Shown here piece after piece: positions 38,483 through 47,323 of a DNA stretch of 64,000 bases. The notes beneath the pieces were generated by a model. The model did not search any database. It was given only the letters and a program-made list of their open reading frames with translations, and was not told the DNA's origin. A program made the translations under genes and the position numbers. Location: positions 434,001-498,000 of the forward strand of contig NZ_BMMT01000002.1 in NCBI RefSeq assembly GCF_014646075.1, given 5' to 3'. Each line of letters starts with the position of its first letter. Position 1 is the stretch's first letter. Source of the stretch: Saccharopolyspora thermophila (GTDB lineage Bacteria > Actinomycetota > Actinomycetes > Mycobacteriales > Pseudonocardiaceae).

Positions 38483-38912
38483 ACACCAACCGGTCCACCA
38501 GCACGAACTTGACCACGAACATCACCGCGTAGGTGCCCACGAAGGCGCCCCACACGACGGCGACCTGGCCGGGCCGGGACTGCGGGAACAGCACGTGCGC
38601 CAGCGACTCGGCGTGGTGCGTGGCCAGCGCGGCCAGCAGTGCGGTGCCCACCGAGATCACCGCGTAGCGCACGATCTCGCCGCGCAGCGCCTCCCGGCCG
38701 CCCCCACCCCAGGTGCGCCGGTTGAGGGTGAAGTTCGGGACGGCCCCACCCAGCCAGGCCAGCACCGTGGCCACCACCGGCGCCGCACCCAACGAGTAGG
38801 ACAGCAGGAAAACGAGCTGGCTGATGCCGGTCGCCACGACCGAGGCCGCGGCGAAGCGGCTCAGCAACCGCCAGTACCGTCGTGCGGCGGGGCGCTCGGC
38901 GGTCTGCGCCAC
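38451..38912 (-). CDS. GtrA-family membrane protein
   Basis: 153 residues from GTG 38912, which follows AGAGGAG; a longer frame to 39023 lacks a ribosome site. Four hydrophobic helices and the GtrA pattern LSRFAAASVVATGISQLVF, NFTLNRRTWGG and VVKFVLVDRLVF. GtrA proteins are thought to help move undecaprenyl-phosphate-linked sugars across the membrane, working with a GT2 of the type encoded opposite and a membrane transferase. Its 3' end overlaps the GT2-encoding frame by 32 bases on the other strand. Confidence 0.88.
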   Translation of the reverse strand: MAQTAERPAARRYWRLLSRFAAASVVATGISQLVFLLSYSLGAAPVVATVLAWLGGAVPNFTLNRRTWGGGGREALRGEIVRYAVISVGTALLAALATHHAESLAHVLFPQSRPGQVAVVWGAFVGTYAVMFVVKFVLVDRLVFTARPPQRAR

Positions 38913-39037
38913 GGTGGCTCCTCTCGGGCGGGCGGTTGCTCCGGTGGCACCATACCCAGTCGGCATTCCCAGCTGATTCCCAGCTTGAGCCGGGAAACGG
39001 GCAGCCCTTCGGGCGAAGGTCACGAGATGAGAACATG

Positions 39038-39058
39038 CCCGATGTTGTATCCATCGGG
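39038..39058. promoter_or_regulatory. Palindrome upstream of the sulfoquinovose synthase gene
   Basis: CCCGATG (39038-39044) and CATCGGG (39052-39058) are perfect 7-bp arms with a 7-base spacer, 40 bases before the GTG at 39098 and within the divergent gap to gtrA. Could be an operator or a leader hairpin. Confidence 0.45.
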
Positions 39059-39061
39059 TGA

Positions 39062-40267
<1,206 letters not shown>

Positions 40268-40560
40268 CACCCCTCAGCCGTTCCGGAGGGGGCTGGCTGA
40301 CTGCGTGGCCCGGGCTGCTGCGCCAACCGGACCTACGACACGGCCGACTGGGGGCTGGAATATGCCACCCAGTCGGGGCACACTGGGCTGCACACGTTGC
40401 GGTCGCGTCCAAGGGCCGTGGTACGGGGAGCGGTGCCCCGGGCGCGGAGCAGTGGCTCCGCCTCCCGGGGCGCCTACCGTGTGTCGGGGGGCTTCCACAC
40501 GGTCTACTGAACAGTAACTCGTTCGGACGGCCGCTGCGATACGGCACGTGGGTAATTTGT
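40268..40560. other. Intergenic region downstream of the SQD1-like gene
   Basis: About 290 bases without a recognised gene; together with the structured stretch that follows it separates two convergent genes. Short GC-rich repeats are present but no clear terminator was found here. Confidence 0.35.
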
Positions 40561-40563
40561 TGC

Positions 40564-40635
40564 GGGGACCGACCTACTTCCGCGTGACGGCGCCCGTCAC
40601 CCGGTTGGCCGGTGAGCAGCGCGCGGTTGGTCCCC
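40564..40635. other. Predicted structured element / terminator region
   Basis: Outer arms GGGGACCGACC (40564-40574) and GGTTGGTCCCC (40625-40635) pair with one G-T type mismatch. Inside, GTGACGG-CGC-CCGTCAC (40584-40600) is a perfect 7-bp hairpin, and CACCCGG/CCGGTG (40598-40613) offers an alternative partner. It follows the stop of the minus-strand TauE gene and may terminate it, but the branched form is more than a simple hairpin. Confidence 0.4.
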
Positions 40636-40698
40636 GGCGAAGGCTCCCAGGTGCAGGCAAACTTGGCGGTCGGTCCCCGTCCCGAGTCGTGTGCCGCG

Positions 40699-41601
40699 TC
40701 AGTTGCGGACCGGTTCGCCGGTCTCCTCGACCTCGTCGAACTCGCGCCGCTCGGCCAGCACCACCCGGACCGTGTAGGCAATCGCGGCCACCCAGGCCAC
40801 CACGATCGCGGCGTAGATGATCGTCGACGACGGGGCGGGCAGGTCGATGTTCTTGATCAGCGTCCGGGCGTTGGTCAGCACGATCAGCCCGCCCGCGCCG
40901 ACGCCGATCAGCCGCATCGGCACGATCCGTACCAGGTACGCCGCCAGCGGCGCCGCGATGACCCCGCCGAGCAGCAGCGCGCCCACCATGGTCCAGGACA
41001 GCTCCTGGTGCGCCAGCGAGGTCAGAAAGCCCAGGCTGGCCGCGAACGCGATCAGAAACTCGCTGGTGTCGACCGAGCCGATGACCTTGCGTGGTTCCAC
41101 CTTGCCGGTGCTCAGCAGCGTCGGCGTCGCCACCGGGCCCCAGCCGCCACCACCGGTGGCGTCGACGAACCCGGCGACCAGGCCGAGCGGTGCGAGCAGC
41201 TTGGGGCTCACGCCGGTGAGCTGCCGGCGGCGCAGCGGGCGGACGGCGAACTTCAGCAGCACGTAGATCCCGAGCACCAGCAGGATCGTGGACATCCACG
41301 GCTCGGCGGCCTCGGTGGAGAGGTTGCTCAGCACGGTGGCGCCGAGGAAGGCGCCGACCGCGCCCGGCACGCCGAGGGTCAGCACCACCTTCCAGTCCAC
41401 ATTGCCGAACCGCCAGTGCGACAGGCCCGATGCCACCGACGTGCCGAGCTCCGCGAGGTGCACGGACGCCGACGCGAGCGCGGGGCTGAGCCCTGCGGTG
41501 AGCAGGATCGTCGTCGAGGTCACCCCGTAGGCCATGCCGAGGGAGCCGTCGACCAACTGCGCGACGAAACCACCGATCGCGAAGATCAGGAATGCTTGCA
41601 C
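40699..41601 (-). CDS. TauE/SafE-family sulfite exporter
   Basis: 300 residues, about eight hydrophobic helices. Family signatures: IGGFVAQLVDGSLGMAYGVT in helix 1, HLAELGTSVASGLSHWRFGN, GLVAGFVDATGGGGWGPVAT and a second-half GALLLGGVIAAPLAAYLV. The start at ATG 41601 lies about 105 bases after a short leader-peptide gene with the conserved motif of cysteine-attenuated sulfur operons, so expression probably responds to cysteine. TauE/SafE proteins export sulfite or sulfonates. Its closeness to a sulfite-consuming SQD1-type enzyme suggests linked sulfite management. Convergent with that gene. Confidence 0.9.
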   Translation of the reverse strand: MQAFLIFAIGGFVAQLVDGSLGMAYGVTSTTILLTAGLSPALASASVHLAELGTSVASGLSHWRFGNVDWKVVLTLGVPGAVGAFLGATVLSNLSTEAAEPWMSTILLVLGIYVLLKFAVRPLRRRQLTGVSPKLLAPLGLVAGFVDATGGGGWGPVATPTLLSTGKVEPRKVIGSVDTSEFLIAFAASLGFLTSLAHQELSWTMVGALLLGGVIAAPLAAYLVRIVPMRLIGVGAGGLIVLTNARTLIKNIDLPAPSSTIIYAAIVVAWVAAIAYTVRVVLAERREFDEVEETGEPVRN

Positions 41602-41706
41602 GATGTCTCCGTTAGGTGCGGGGTGCCTGGACGGGCGCGCGGCGGAACGGGCGCGAGCAGCGCCTGCCGTGATGAGAGGGAAGTCGAGCAGAGGTGGAAG
41701 CGGGGC

Positions 41707-41799
41707 CTACCGCGTGCACCGACACCCTGCGGAGGTGACGCGGCGCAGGTCTACGTGGAGGCGCTGCACCAGCAGCCGCCACTGATCACCAGGCGTCAT
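41707..41799 (-). CDS. Cysteine-type attenuator leader peptide (30 aa)
   Basis: A 30-codon frame from ATG 41799 to TAG 41707. The middle reads LLVQRLHVDLRRVTSAGC and the end RCTR, matching the actinobacterial leader peptides that precede sulfur-assimilation genes (pattern R-x-HVDL-x-RV-x-SA-x-C). In that class, slow translation at the late cysteine codons when cysteine is scarce changes downstream expression. It is 105 bases upstream of the TauE/SafE gene. No ribosome site precedes the ATG, as is common for leaderless leader peptides. Too short for routine gene finding. Confidence 0.82.
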   Translation of the reverse strand: MTPGDQWRLLVQRLHVDLRRVTSAGCRCTR

Positions 41800-41809
41800 G
41801 CGGGACAGT

Positions 41810-42195
41810 GAATCAGATCAGGCCGTCGTGTGGCACCGGCTCCCAGACTGCGGGAGGGATGACCGCGGTGTGTGCCCAAGACCACTTTCGGCGGTACTCG
41901 ATCTCGTGAGCAGTGTTCCACCGACCGCCGCCTGATCTGTCCGGTGTGGACTCGCCGCCGGCCGGATGCGGTGCGCGGTGGTCGCAACCGGGTTCGTCCT
42001 GGCGTGATCGATTCACGCCAGACCTGCGAAAACGCCGATTTCGGCGCTGGTTGGGCAGCTGGGGTTGCGGTCCTGTCGCAGCCGCGCACGAACACGCGTG
42101 CGGCAGACCTCGCCGTTATCAGAAGGTCATCTTCTTTGATTTCGAAGAGTAATCAGTTGGGCAGTGCCAGTGCGCTTTGATCTCCTCAAACGGGT
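41810..42195. other. Intergenic region with a possible coding remnant
   Basis: Mostly without recognised genes. On the minus strand a frame ending at 41813 encodes EIEYRRKWSWAHTAVIPPAV then WEPVPHDGLI, which looks protein-like and may be the C-terminal remnant of a lost gene; I do not recognise the family. The stretch 42100-42180 is clearly less GC-rich than its surroundings. Confidence 0.35.
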
Positions 42196-42201
42196 GAACG
42201 A

Positions 42202-42231
42202 TTGCATGTATCGGTAACGCTCCGCTACGTT
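42202..42231 (+). promoter_or_regulatory. Candidate housekeeping promoter of the LytM gene
   Basis: TTGCAT (42202-42207), an 18-base spacer and TACGTT (42226-42231) lie 110 bases before the ATG at 42341 on the same strand. Confidence 0.5.
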
Positions 42232-42340
42232 CGGCGCTCGCAAGTCACGGTTCGGTCACGTCACGCGCCTCGCCCCCGAGAGGTGCTCCCGCGCTCCCCC
42301 GGCGGGAAGGGACCGGATCCCCCCGAGACGGAAGGTCAAG

Positions 42341-43096
42341 ATGGGCAAGCACCGCAAGGAGGGCGGCCATCCCCCGAAGACCGCCTCCCTGGTCCGCAAC
42401 AAGGTGGCTGCCGTGCTCGTCGCCGGTGGCGCCTTGGCAGCCGTCGGCCAGCCGCTGGCCGACGCCGAACCCGGTCCGGTCGAGCGACCCACGCAGGTGG
42501 CCGGCAACCACGACCTGAGACTGGCGCTCACCGGCACCGAGCAGACCCCGGCCGCGGTCAGGCTGCTCGCGGCCCAGCGCCCCGTCGACTCGCGCGTCGA
42601 GTCGCAGAAGATCGACAAGAGCCAGGCCATCGAGCAGGCCCGCATCGCCCGCGAGGAAGCGGCTGCGGCCGCCAGGCGCGCGGCCGAGGAGGAAGCGGCC
42701 CGCAAGGCCTCGGACTACGTCAAGCCCGCCGAAGGCACGTTCACCTCCGGCTTCGGTGCCCGGTGGGGCACCAGCCACTACGGCATCGACATCGCCAACA
42801 GCATCGGCACGCCGATCCGCTCGGTGGCGGCCGGGAAGGTGATCAACGCTGGTCCGGCCAGCGGCTTCGGACTGTGGGTGCGGGTCCAGCACGACGACGG
42901 CACGATCACCGTCTACGGCCACGTCAACACGATCGAGGTCAGCGTCGGCCAGCGGGTCGGCGCCGGCGAGCAGATCGCCACGATGGGCAACCGCGGCCAG
43001 TCCACCGGGCCGCACCTGCACTTCGAGGTGATCCAGAACGGCAAGAAGATCAACCCGCTGCCCTGGTTGAGCGCGCGCGGCATCTCCGTGCAGTGA
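42341..43096 (+). CDS. LytM-type M23 peptidase, secreted
   Basis: 251 residues from ATG 42341, with GACGGAAGG upstream. An N-terminal signal/anchor (VAAVLVAGGALAAVG, about 22-36) is followed by an Ala/Glu/Arg-rich coiled coil (about 88-125) and a C-terminal peptidase M23 domain. Zinc ligands are H146 and D150 (HYGID) and H225/H227 (HLHFE). It should cut peptidoglycan cross-bridges or, if the coiled coil dominates, activate other hydrolases. Single gene; a hairpin separates it from the convergent sigma-factor gene. Confidence 0.93.
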   Translation: MGKHRKEGGHPPKTASLVRNKVAAVLVAGGALAAVGQPLADAEPGPVERPTQVAGNHDLRLALTGTEQTPAAVRLLAAQRPVDSRVESQKIDKSQAIEQARIAREEAAAAARRAAEEEAARKASDYVKPAEGTFTSGFGARWGTSHYGIDIANSIGTPIRSVAAGKVINAGPASGFGLWVRVQHDDGTITVYGHVNTIEVSVGQRVGAGEQIATMGNRGQSTGPHLHFEVIQNGKKINPLPWLSARGISVQ

Positions 43097-43110
43097 CGCG
43101 CCCCCCAGCT

Positions 43111-43151
43111 GCCGCCCGGGACCCGAAATCCCCCGACGGGTTCCGGGCGGC
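43111..43151. terminator. Bidirectional hairpin between LytM and sigma-factor genes
   Basis: GCCGCCCGGGACCC (43111-43124) pairs with GGGTTCCGGGCGGC (43138-43151) with a single G-T wobble around a 13-base loop, in the gap between convergent genes. Confidence 0.72.
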
Positions 43152-43200
43152 GTCACATCTGATCGCCTCGCATGCCGCCACCTTCGGTGCGCGGCGCCGG

Positions 43201-44016
43201 TCAGTCGCTGACCGCCTCGGTGGGGCGGTCCTCCTCCAGGCGCTGGCGTAACCACGCGAGCGTGCGGGCCAGCAGGCGGGAGACGTGCATCTGGGAGATG
43301 CCGATCTGTTCGGCGATCTGCGTCTGGGTCATGCCGCGGAAGAACCGCATCACCAGGATGCGCCGCTCCCGCTCCGGCAGCTCCGCCAGCAGCGGGCGCA
43401 CCATCTCCCGGTTCTCCACCTCGGCCAGCTCGGCGTCGTCGGAGCCGATGGCGTCGCCGAGCGGGATCTCGTCGGTGTCGGTCAGCAGCTCGTCCAGCGA
43501 GGCGCTGCGGTAGGCGTTGCCCGCCTCCAGCCCGCGGTAGACGTCGTCGGTGCTGATCCCCAGGTTCCTGGCGAGCTCGCTCGGCGTCGGCGCGCGCCCC
43601 AGCTCCTGCGACAGGCGGGCGATCGCCGCCGACACCGACAGGTGCAGCTCCTGCAGCCGACGCGGCATCCGCACCGCCCACCCGGTGTCGCGGAAGTGCC
43701 GCCGGACCTCGCCCATGATCGTCGGCACCGCGTAGGACAAGAAGTCCACGCCGCGGTTCGGGTCGAACCGGTCCACCGCGTTGATCAGACCGAGCGTCGC
43801 CACCTGCGCGAGGTCCTCCTGCGACTCGCCGCGATGGCTGAACCGACGGGCGATGTGCTCGGCGACCGGCAGGTGCTCGGTCACCAGGGTGTCGCGCAAC
43901 TCGGCGCGACGCGGATCGTGCTCGTCGAGCTCCGCGAGCTCGACGAACAGCGGCGCCAGTCGGTCGTAGCGCTCGTTGCGGGAGTGTGCAGTCGGCTCGG
44001 TTTCCGCTCGCTTCAC
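43201..44016 (-). CDS. SigB/SigF-family RNA polymerase sigma factor
   Basis: 271 residues from GTG 44016, overlapping the stop of the RsbW-type gene by 4 bases (GTGA). Region 2 is LVTEHLPVAEHIARRFSHRG to LINAVDRFDPNRGVDFLSYA; region 3 spans LSVSAAIARLSQELGRAP; region 4 ends LPERERRILVMRFFRGMTQT and IAEQIGISQMHVSRLLARTL. This is the stress/differentiation sigma group held in check by RsbW-type kinases. The pair lies behind a GTTT-N16-GGGTAC promoter typical of this sigma group, so it probably drives its own operon. Confidence 0.93.
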   Translation of the reverse strand: MKRAETEPTAHSRNERYDRLAPLFVELAELDEHDPRRAELRDTLVTEHLPVAEHIARRFSHRGESQEDLAQVATLGLINAVDRFDPNRGVDFLSYAVPTIMGEVRRHFRDTGWAVRMPRRLQELHLSVSAAIARLSQELGRAPTPSELARNLGISTDDVYRGLEAGNAYRSASLDELLTDTDEIPLGDAIGSDDAELAEVENREMVRPLLAELPERERRILVMRFFRGMTQTQIAEQIGISQMHVSRLLARTLAWLRQRLEEDRPTEAVSD

Positions 44017-44453
44017 CCGTGGGCCGTCCGTCCCTTGGTCAACTCGATCCGGACCAGGTGACTGCCGTTGGCAGTCGGGTCCGACTCGACCGAGGTTGAC
44101 ACATCATCGGCGAGCGCGCTGAGCACGCGCCAGCTGAAGGTGTCCTTACGCGGACCGAACGCGTCGTCGCTGGACACCTCCGCCGTCACCGACAGCCCGT
44201 GGTCATCGGAGCGGAACCGGCACACCAGGGTCGCTGCCGGGGCTGCGAGCCGGATCAGCGTCGAACACGCCTCGTCCACCGCCAGCCGCAGGTCCGCGAT
44301 GGAGTCGACGTCGTAGTCCGCGCGCATGGCAAGGTCCCCGACCACCGCCCGCATCACCGCCAGCTGGGCGGGCTCCGCTGCGATCCGCACCTCGACGAGG
44401 TTCGTCGCGGACTTCTCCGGCTCCACAGAAGCGAGCTCCCGCTCCACGCTCAT
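44013..44453 (-). CDS. RsbW-type anti-sigma factor / serine kinase (HATPase_c)
   Basis: 146 residues from ATG 44453 with GAGGTG upstream. The GHKL ATPase fold is seen in VEVRIAAEPAQLAVMRAVVG, the N-box LRLAVDEACSTLIRLA and a late SWRVLSALADDV helix followed by GSHLVRIELTKG. Such proteins bind and inhibit SigB/SigF-type factors until released by an anti-anti-sigma factor, which is not encoded alongside. Translationally coupled to the sigma-factor gene. Confidence 0.9.
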   Translation of the reverse strand: MSVERELASVEPEKSATNLVEVRIAAEPAQLAVMRAVVGDLAMRADYDVDSIADLRLAVDEACSTLIRLAAPAATLVCRFRSDDHGLSVTAEVSSDDAFGPRKDTFSWRVLSALADDVSTSVESDPTANGSHLVRIELTKGRTAHG

Positions 44454-44510
44454 TCCGGCACCTCGTCTCAGTTCGGTGCGTGCCGCGCACACCTTACTCA
44501 CAGTCACCTG

Positions 44511-44536
44511 GTACCCGAGCCCTGCACCGAACAAAC
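44511..44536 (-). promoter_or_regulatory. SigB/SigF-type promoter of the anti-sigma/sigma operon
   Basis: On the minus strand GTTT (44536-44533), 16 bases, then GGGTAC (44516-44511), about 57 bases before the anti-sigma ATG. This fits the GTTT-N-GGGTA(T/C) consensus of the group and implies autoregulation. Confidence 0.6.
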
Positions 44537-44548
44537 GGGCGGCTCGGG

Positions 44549-45175
44549 CTACAAAAGGGTGATCCAGTACTCCCAGAACGCCTGCAGGACCAGGACCACG
44601 ATCACCAGATACCACACCACGAGCACCGTGCTGTGGAACCGGGCCAGCGCCGCGCCGGTGCCCGGTCGGCCACCGAGGTCGCCGCTGGTGAGATTGCGCA
44701 ACGTCGTGTACCAGAACAGCGGGATCGTCGTGGCCCACACGACCATGCAGTACGGGCACAGCGCGCCGATCGTGTAGAGGCTCTGGACCACCAGCCAGTG
44801 GATGAACAGCACGGCCAGCGTGGTCCCGGCCTGCATGCCCAGCCAGAACCAGCGCGGCGGCCGGAACCCGGCCAGCAGCGCGGCCCCGGCGGTGACGATC
44901 ACCGGGAACGCGGCCACCCCCATCAGCGGGTTGGGGAAGCCCAGCAGCGCCGCCTGCGGGGTGTCCATCACCGTGCCGCAGGACAGGATCGGGTTGATGC
45001 TGCACGTCGGCACGTAGTCCGGGTTGGCCAGCTTCTGCAGCTTCTCGACGGTCAGGGCGAACGAGGCCACCAGGCCGACGAGGCCCCCCACGACGTACAG
45101 CCAGGCCAGCCCGCGCGGCGCGGCCGGAGCCGGCTGCTCGGCCTCGGCGCGTTCGATGTCGATGCCCGTGGTCAC
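44549..45175 (-). CDS. Vitamin K epoxide reductase (VKOR) family protein
   Basis: 208 residues, four to five membrane helices. The loop cysteines C58 and C66 (TCSINPILSCG) and the active CPYC motif (C140, C143) are in place. Bacterial VKOR reoxidises the DsbA-like thiol oxidase using quinones. The start GTG 45175 overlaps the stop of the DsbA-like gene by 4 bases, so the pair is translationally coupled, the usual arrangement in actinobacteria, which lack DsbB. Confidence 0.94.
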   Translation of the reverse strand: MTTGIDIERAEAEQPAPAAPRGLAWLYVVGGLVGLVASFALTVEKLQKLANPDYVPTCSINPILSCGTVMDTPQAALLGFPNPLMGVAAFPVIVTAGAALLAGFRPPRWFWLGMQAGTTLAVLFIHWLVVQSLYTIGALCPYCMVVWATTIPLFWYTTLRNLTSGDLGGRPGTGAALARFHSTVLVVWYLVIVVLVLQAFWEYWITLL

Positions 45176-45924
45176 TTCGCGAGCTCCGCGTTCAGCTTGC
45201 CGAGGAAGTCGTCGGCCAGCTGCCGGAAGGTCTGCACGTCGTCGCCGGGCTGGTACTTCCGACCGTTGATGAACAGGCTCGGGGTGCCCCTCACCCCGGC
45301 GAGGTTGCCGTCGGCGACGTCGGCGTCGATCTTGGCGTTGACCTGCGGCGAGTTCACGTCCTGCCGGAACTTCGCCACATCCAGGCCGATCTGCTGGGCG
45401 TACTGCTCGAACAGTGCGCTGGCCTTCGCCGTGTCACTGCTGACGTTCGCGCCGTCGGGAGCCAGCGCCCAGGCTTCGTAGTTGTCGTAGAGGGCGTGGT
45501 ACATCTCCTTGTACTTGCCCTGCAGCCCGGCGGCCTCGGCGGCCTGCGCCGCCGAGCGCGCCAGCGGGTGGCCCTGCAGCGGGAAGTTGCGCGTGACGAA
45601 GGTGATCCGGCCCGCGTAGTCCTTCTCGATCTGCTTGGTCAGCGCGGTGTAGTAGCTGTGGCAGGCCGGGCACTGGTAGTCGAGGAACTCCACGACGGTG
45701 ACCTTGTTGTCCGGCGAGTCGATCAGCGCGTGGCTGTCCGGTTTGCGCAGCACCTCGGCCGGGACGGCCGGGGCGGGGGCGGCGCTGTCGCCCGAGCCAC
45801 CGCCGCGGTTGAACAACAGGATCCCGCCGATCACGACGACGGCGACGACCACCACGACGATGGTGAGCACGACGTTCACGGACAGCCCGCCACCGCGGGT
45901 CACCGGGTTCTGGTTCTTCGGCAT
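45172..45924 (-). CDS. DsbA-like thiol oxidoreductase, membrane-anchored
   Basis: 250 residues from ATG 45924. One N-terminal membrane anchor (about 17-37), a Pro/Ala linker, and a thioredoxin-fold domain with the active site CPAC (C85, C88 in FLDYQCPACHSYY) and the cis-Pro loop GVRGTPSLFING. It introduces disulfides into exported proteins and is recycled by the VKOR protein encoded next to it. Confidence 0.94.
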   Translation of the reverse strand: MPKNQNPVTRGGGLSVNVVLTIVVVVVAVVVIGGILLFNRGGGSGDSAAPAPAVPAEVLRKPDSHALIDSPDNKVTVVEFLDYQCPACHSYYTALTKQIEKDYAGRITFVTRNFPLQGHPLARSAAQAAEAAGLQGKYKEMYHALYDNYEAWALAPDGANVSSDTAKASALFEQYAQQIGLDVAKFRQDVNSPQVNAKIDADVADGNLAGVRGTPSLFINGRKYQPGDDVQTFRQLADDFLGKLNAELAK

Positions 45925-46046
45925 GGTGCGCTATCACCCTCGGGTCCACTCCGGAGCACAACAGGCCCAGTTTCCCGCATTCACTCGATCAGGTTTTTCA
46001 GCGGGGGCAACTCACAGCGCGTTTTCAGACCCTTCTCAGCCTTACC

Positions 46047-46074
46047 GGTTTTCCCACCCGCGGCGTCCGGGTAG
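46047..46074 (+). promoter_or_regulatory. SigF-like promoter before the DNA ligase gene
   Basis: GGTTT (46047-46051), a 17-base spacer and GGGTAG (46069-46074) lie on the plus strand only 10 bases before the ATG at 46085. It resembles the promoters used by the SigB/SigF-type factor encoded 2 kb away. Confidence 0.4.
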
Positions 46075-46084
46075 CCGTTTTCCG

Positions 46085-47080
46085 ATGAACGATCCGTTCC
46101 CGCTGCTCGACCCCGCCGAGCAGGCCAGCCTGCGGCCGTGGCCGGGCGGCACCTGGCACGAGCCGCAGCTGGCGACGCTGACCCACCAGCGGTTCTCCGA
46201 CCAAAGGTGGATCTTCGAGCGCAAACTGGACGGGGTGCGGGTGATCGCCGGGTGCGACGGGGCGCAGCCGCAGCTGTGGTCCCGCAACCGCAAGCGGGTC
46301 GACGCCGCCTACCCCGAGCTCCTCGACGCGCTCAGCGCACAGGGCGCGGAGCGGTTCGTGATCGACGGCGAGGTGGTCGCCTTCGAGGGCAACCAGACCA
46401 GCTTCGCCCGGTTGCAGAAGCGGATCCACCTGACCGACCCGCGCGCCGCCCGGCGCACGGGTGTCCCGGTCTACTACTACGTCTTCGACCTGATCGCGTT
46501 CGGCGGCGTGGACCTCACCCGCCTGGCGCTGCGGACCCGGAAACGGTTGTTGCGCGAGTGCTTCGAGTTCGCCGATCCGCTGCGCTTCAGCGCGCACCGC
46601 TCGGGCACCGGCGAGCAGTACTTCCGAGAGGCGTGCGCGCAGGGCTGGGAGGGGCTGATCGCCAAGCGCGCCGACCGGCCCTACCGCGCGGGACGCAGCC
46701 GGGACTGGCTGAAGTTCAAGTGCGTCAACGACCAGGAGTTCGTGATCGGTGGCTTCACCGAGCCCAAGGGATCCCGGGTCGGCTTCGGCGCCCTGCTGGT
46801 TGGCTACTACCAGCAGTCCCGGCTGCGCTACGCGGGCAAGGTCGGCACCGGCTACGACGAGCGGACGCTGCGCGACCTGCGCGCCCGGCTGGACGAACTG
46901 ACCGTCGCGGACCCACCGTTCGCCGACCCGGTCACCGAACCCGGTGCGCACTGGGTGGCGCCGGAACTGGTGGCGCAGGTCGGCTTCACCGAGTGGACCG
47001 CCGACGGCAGGCTGCGGCATCCGCGTTTTTCCGGGCTGCGCGAGGACAAACGCCCGTCGGACGTGGTGCGCGAGGGGTGA
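46085..47080 (+). CDS. ATP-dependent DNA ligase (LigC / LigD-ligase-domain type)
   Basis: 331 residues. The nucleotidyl-transfer lysine is K47 in FERKLDGVR (motif I); DGEVVAF is motif III, GWEGLIAKRAD motif IV, and WLKFKC motif V; an OB-fold C-terminal domain follows with GGFTEPKGSRVGFGALLVG. No polymerase or nuclease domain is attached, so it is a stand-alone ligase of the kind acting in repair or end joining, not the replicative NAD-dependent enzyme. No ku gene lies nearby. The ATG 46085 lacks a clear ribosome site but is very close to a SigF-like promoter. Confidence 0.92.
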   Translation: MNDPFPLLDPAEQASLRPWPGGTWHEPQLATLTHQRFSDQRWIFERKLDGVRVIAGCDGAQPQLWSRNRKRVDAAYPELLDALSAQGAERFVIDGEVVAFEGNQTSFARLQKRIHLTDPRAARRTGVPVYYYVFDLIAFGGVDLTRLALRTRKRLLRECFEFADPLRFSAHRSGTGEQYFREACAQGWEGLIAKRADRPYRAGRSRDWLKFKCVNDQEFVIGGFTEPKGSRVGFGALLVGYYQQSRLRYAGKVGTGYDERTLRDLRARLDELTVADPPFADPVTEPGAHWVAPELVAQVGFTEWTADGRLRHPRFSGLREDKRPSDVVREG

Positions 47081-47084
47081 GCGC

Positions 47085-47225
47085 TCAGCGCCCGACGATC
47101 GGCACCTGGTTGGCGGTGGGCTGGACCGGAGTCTGCGGAGGGCTCCACGCGGCGAGAAGAACAGTCGTGACGACCATCAGTACCGTTCCGACAACCGACA
47201 CGATCGTGCGGCTGCTGCTCTGCAT
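47085..47225 (-). CDS. Small single-helix membrane protein (46 aa), hypothetical
   Basis: A frame from ATG 47225 encodes one hydrophobic helix (TIVSVVGTVLMVVTTVLLAA) followed by a Pro-rich tail QTPVQPTANQVPIVG. A GTG at 47321 would add 32 residues. I do not recognise it; it resembles a short anchored peptide. It converges with the ligase gene and lies 4 bases from its stop, and could be cotranscribed with the regulator gene upstream of it on the minus strand. Confidence 0.4.
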   Translation of the reverse strand: MQSSSRTIVSVVGTVLMVVTTVLLAAWSPPQTPVQPTANQVPIVGR

Positions 47226-47323
47226 GCTGGGTGCCCCGGCTTTCTCGCGTAGGGATTCTCGGATGGGAGGCAGGCGGCGGCGGACGTCCCCTAACAGGGG
47301 TGTCGCCGCTGACGGGCACAACG

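Noticed and set aside
41810-42340. c-di-AMP (ydaO-type) riboswitch upstream of the LytM peptidase gene
   Set aside because: Such riboswitches often precede cell-wall hydrolase genes in actinobacteria, but the conserved aptamer segments were not found here, nor upstream of the transglycosylase gene at 14 kb.
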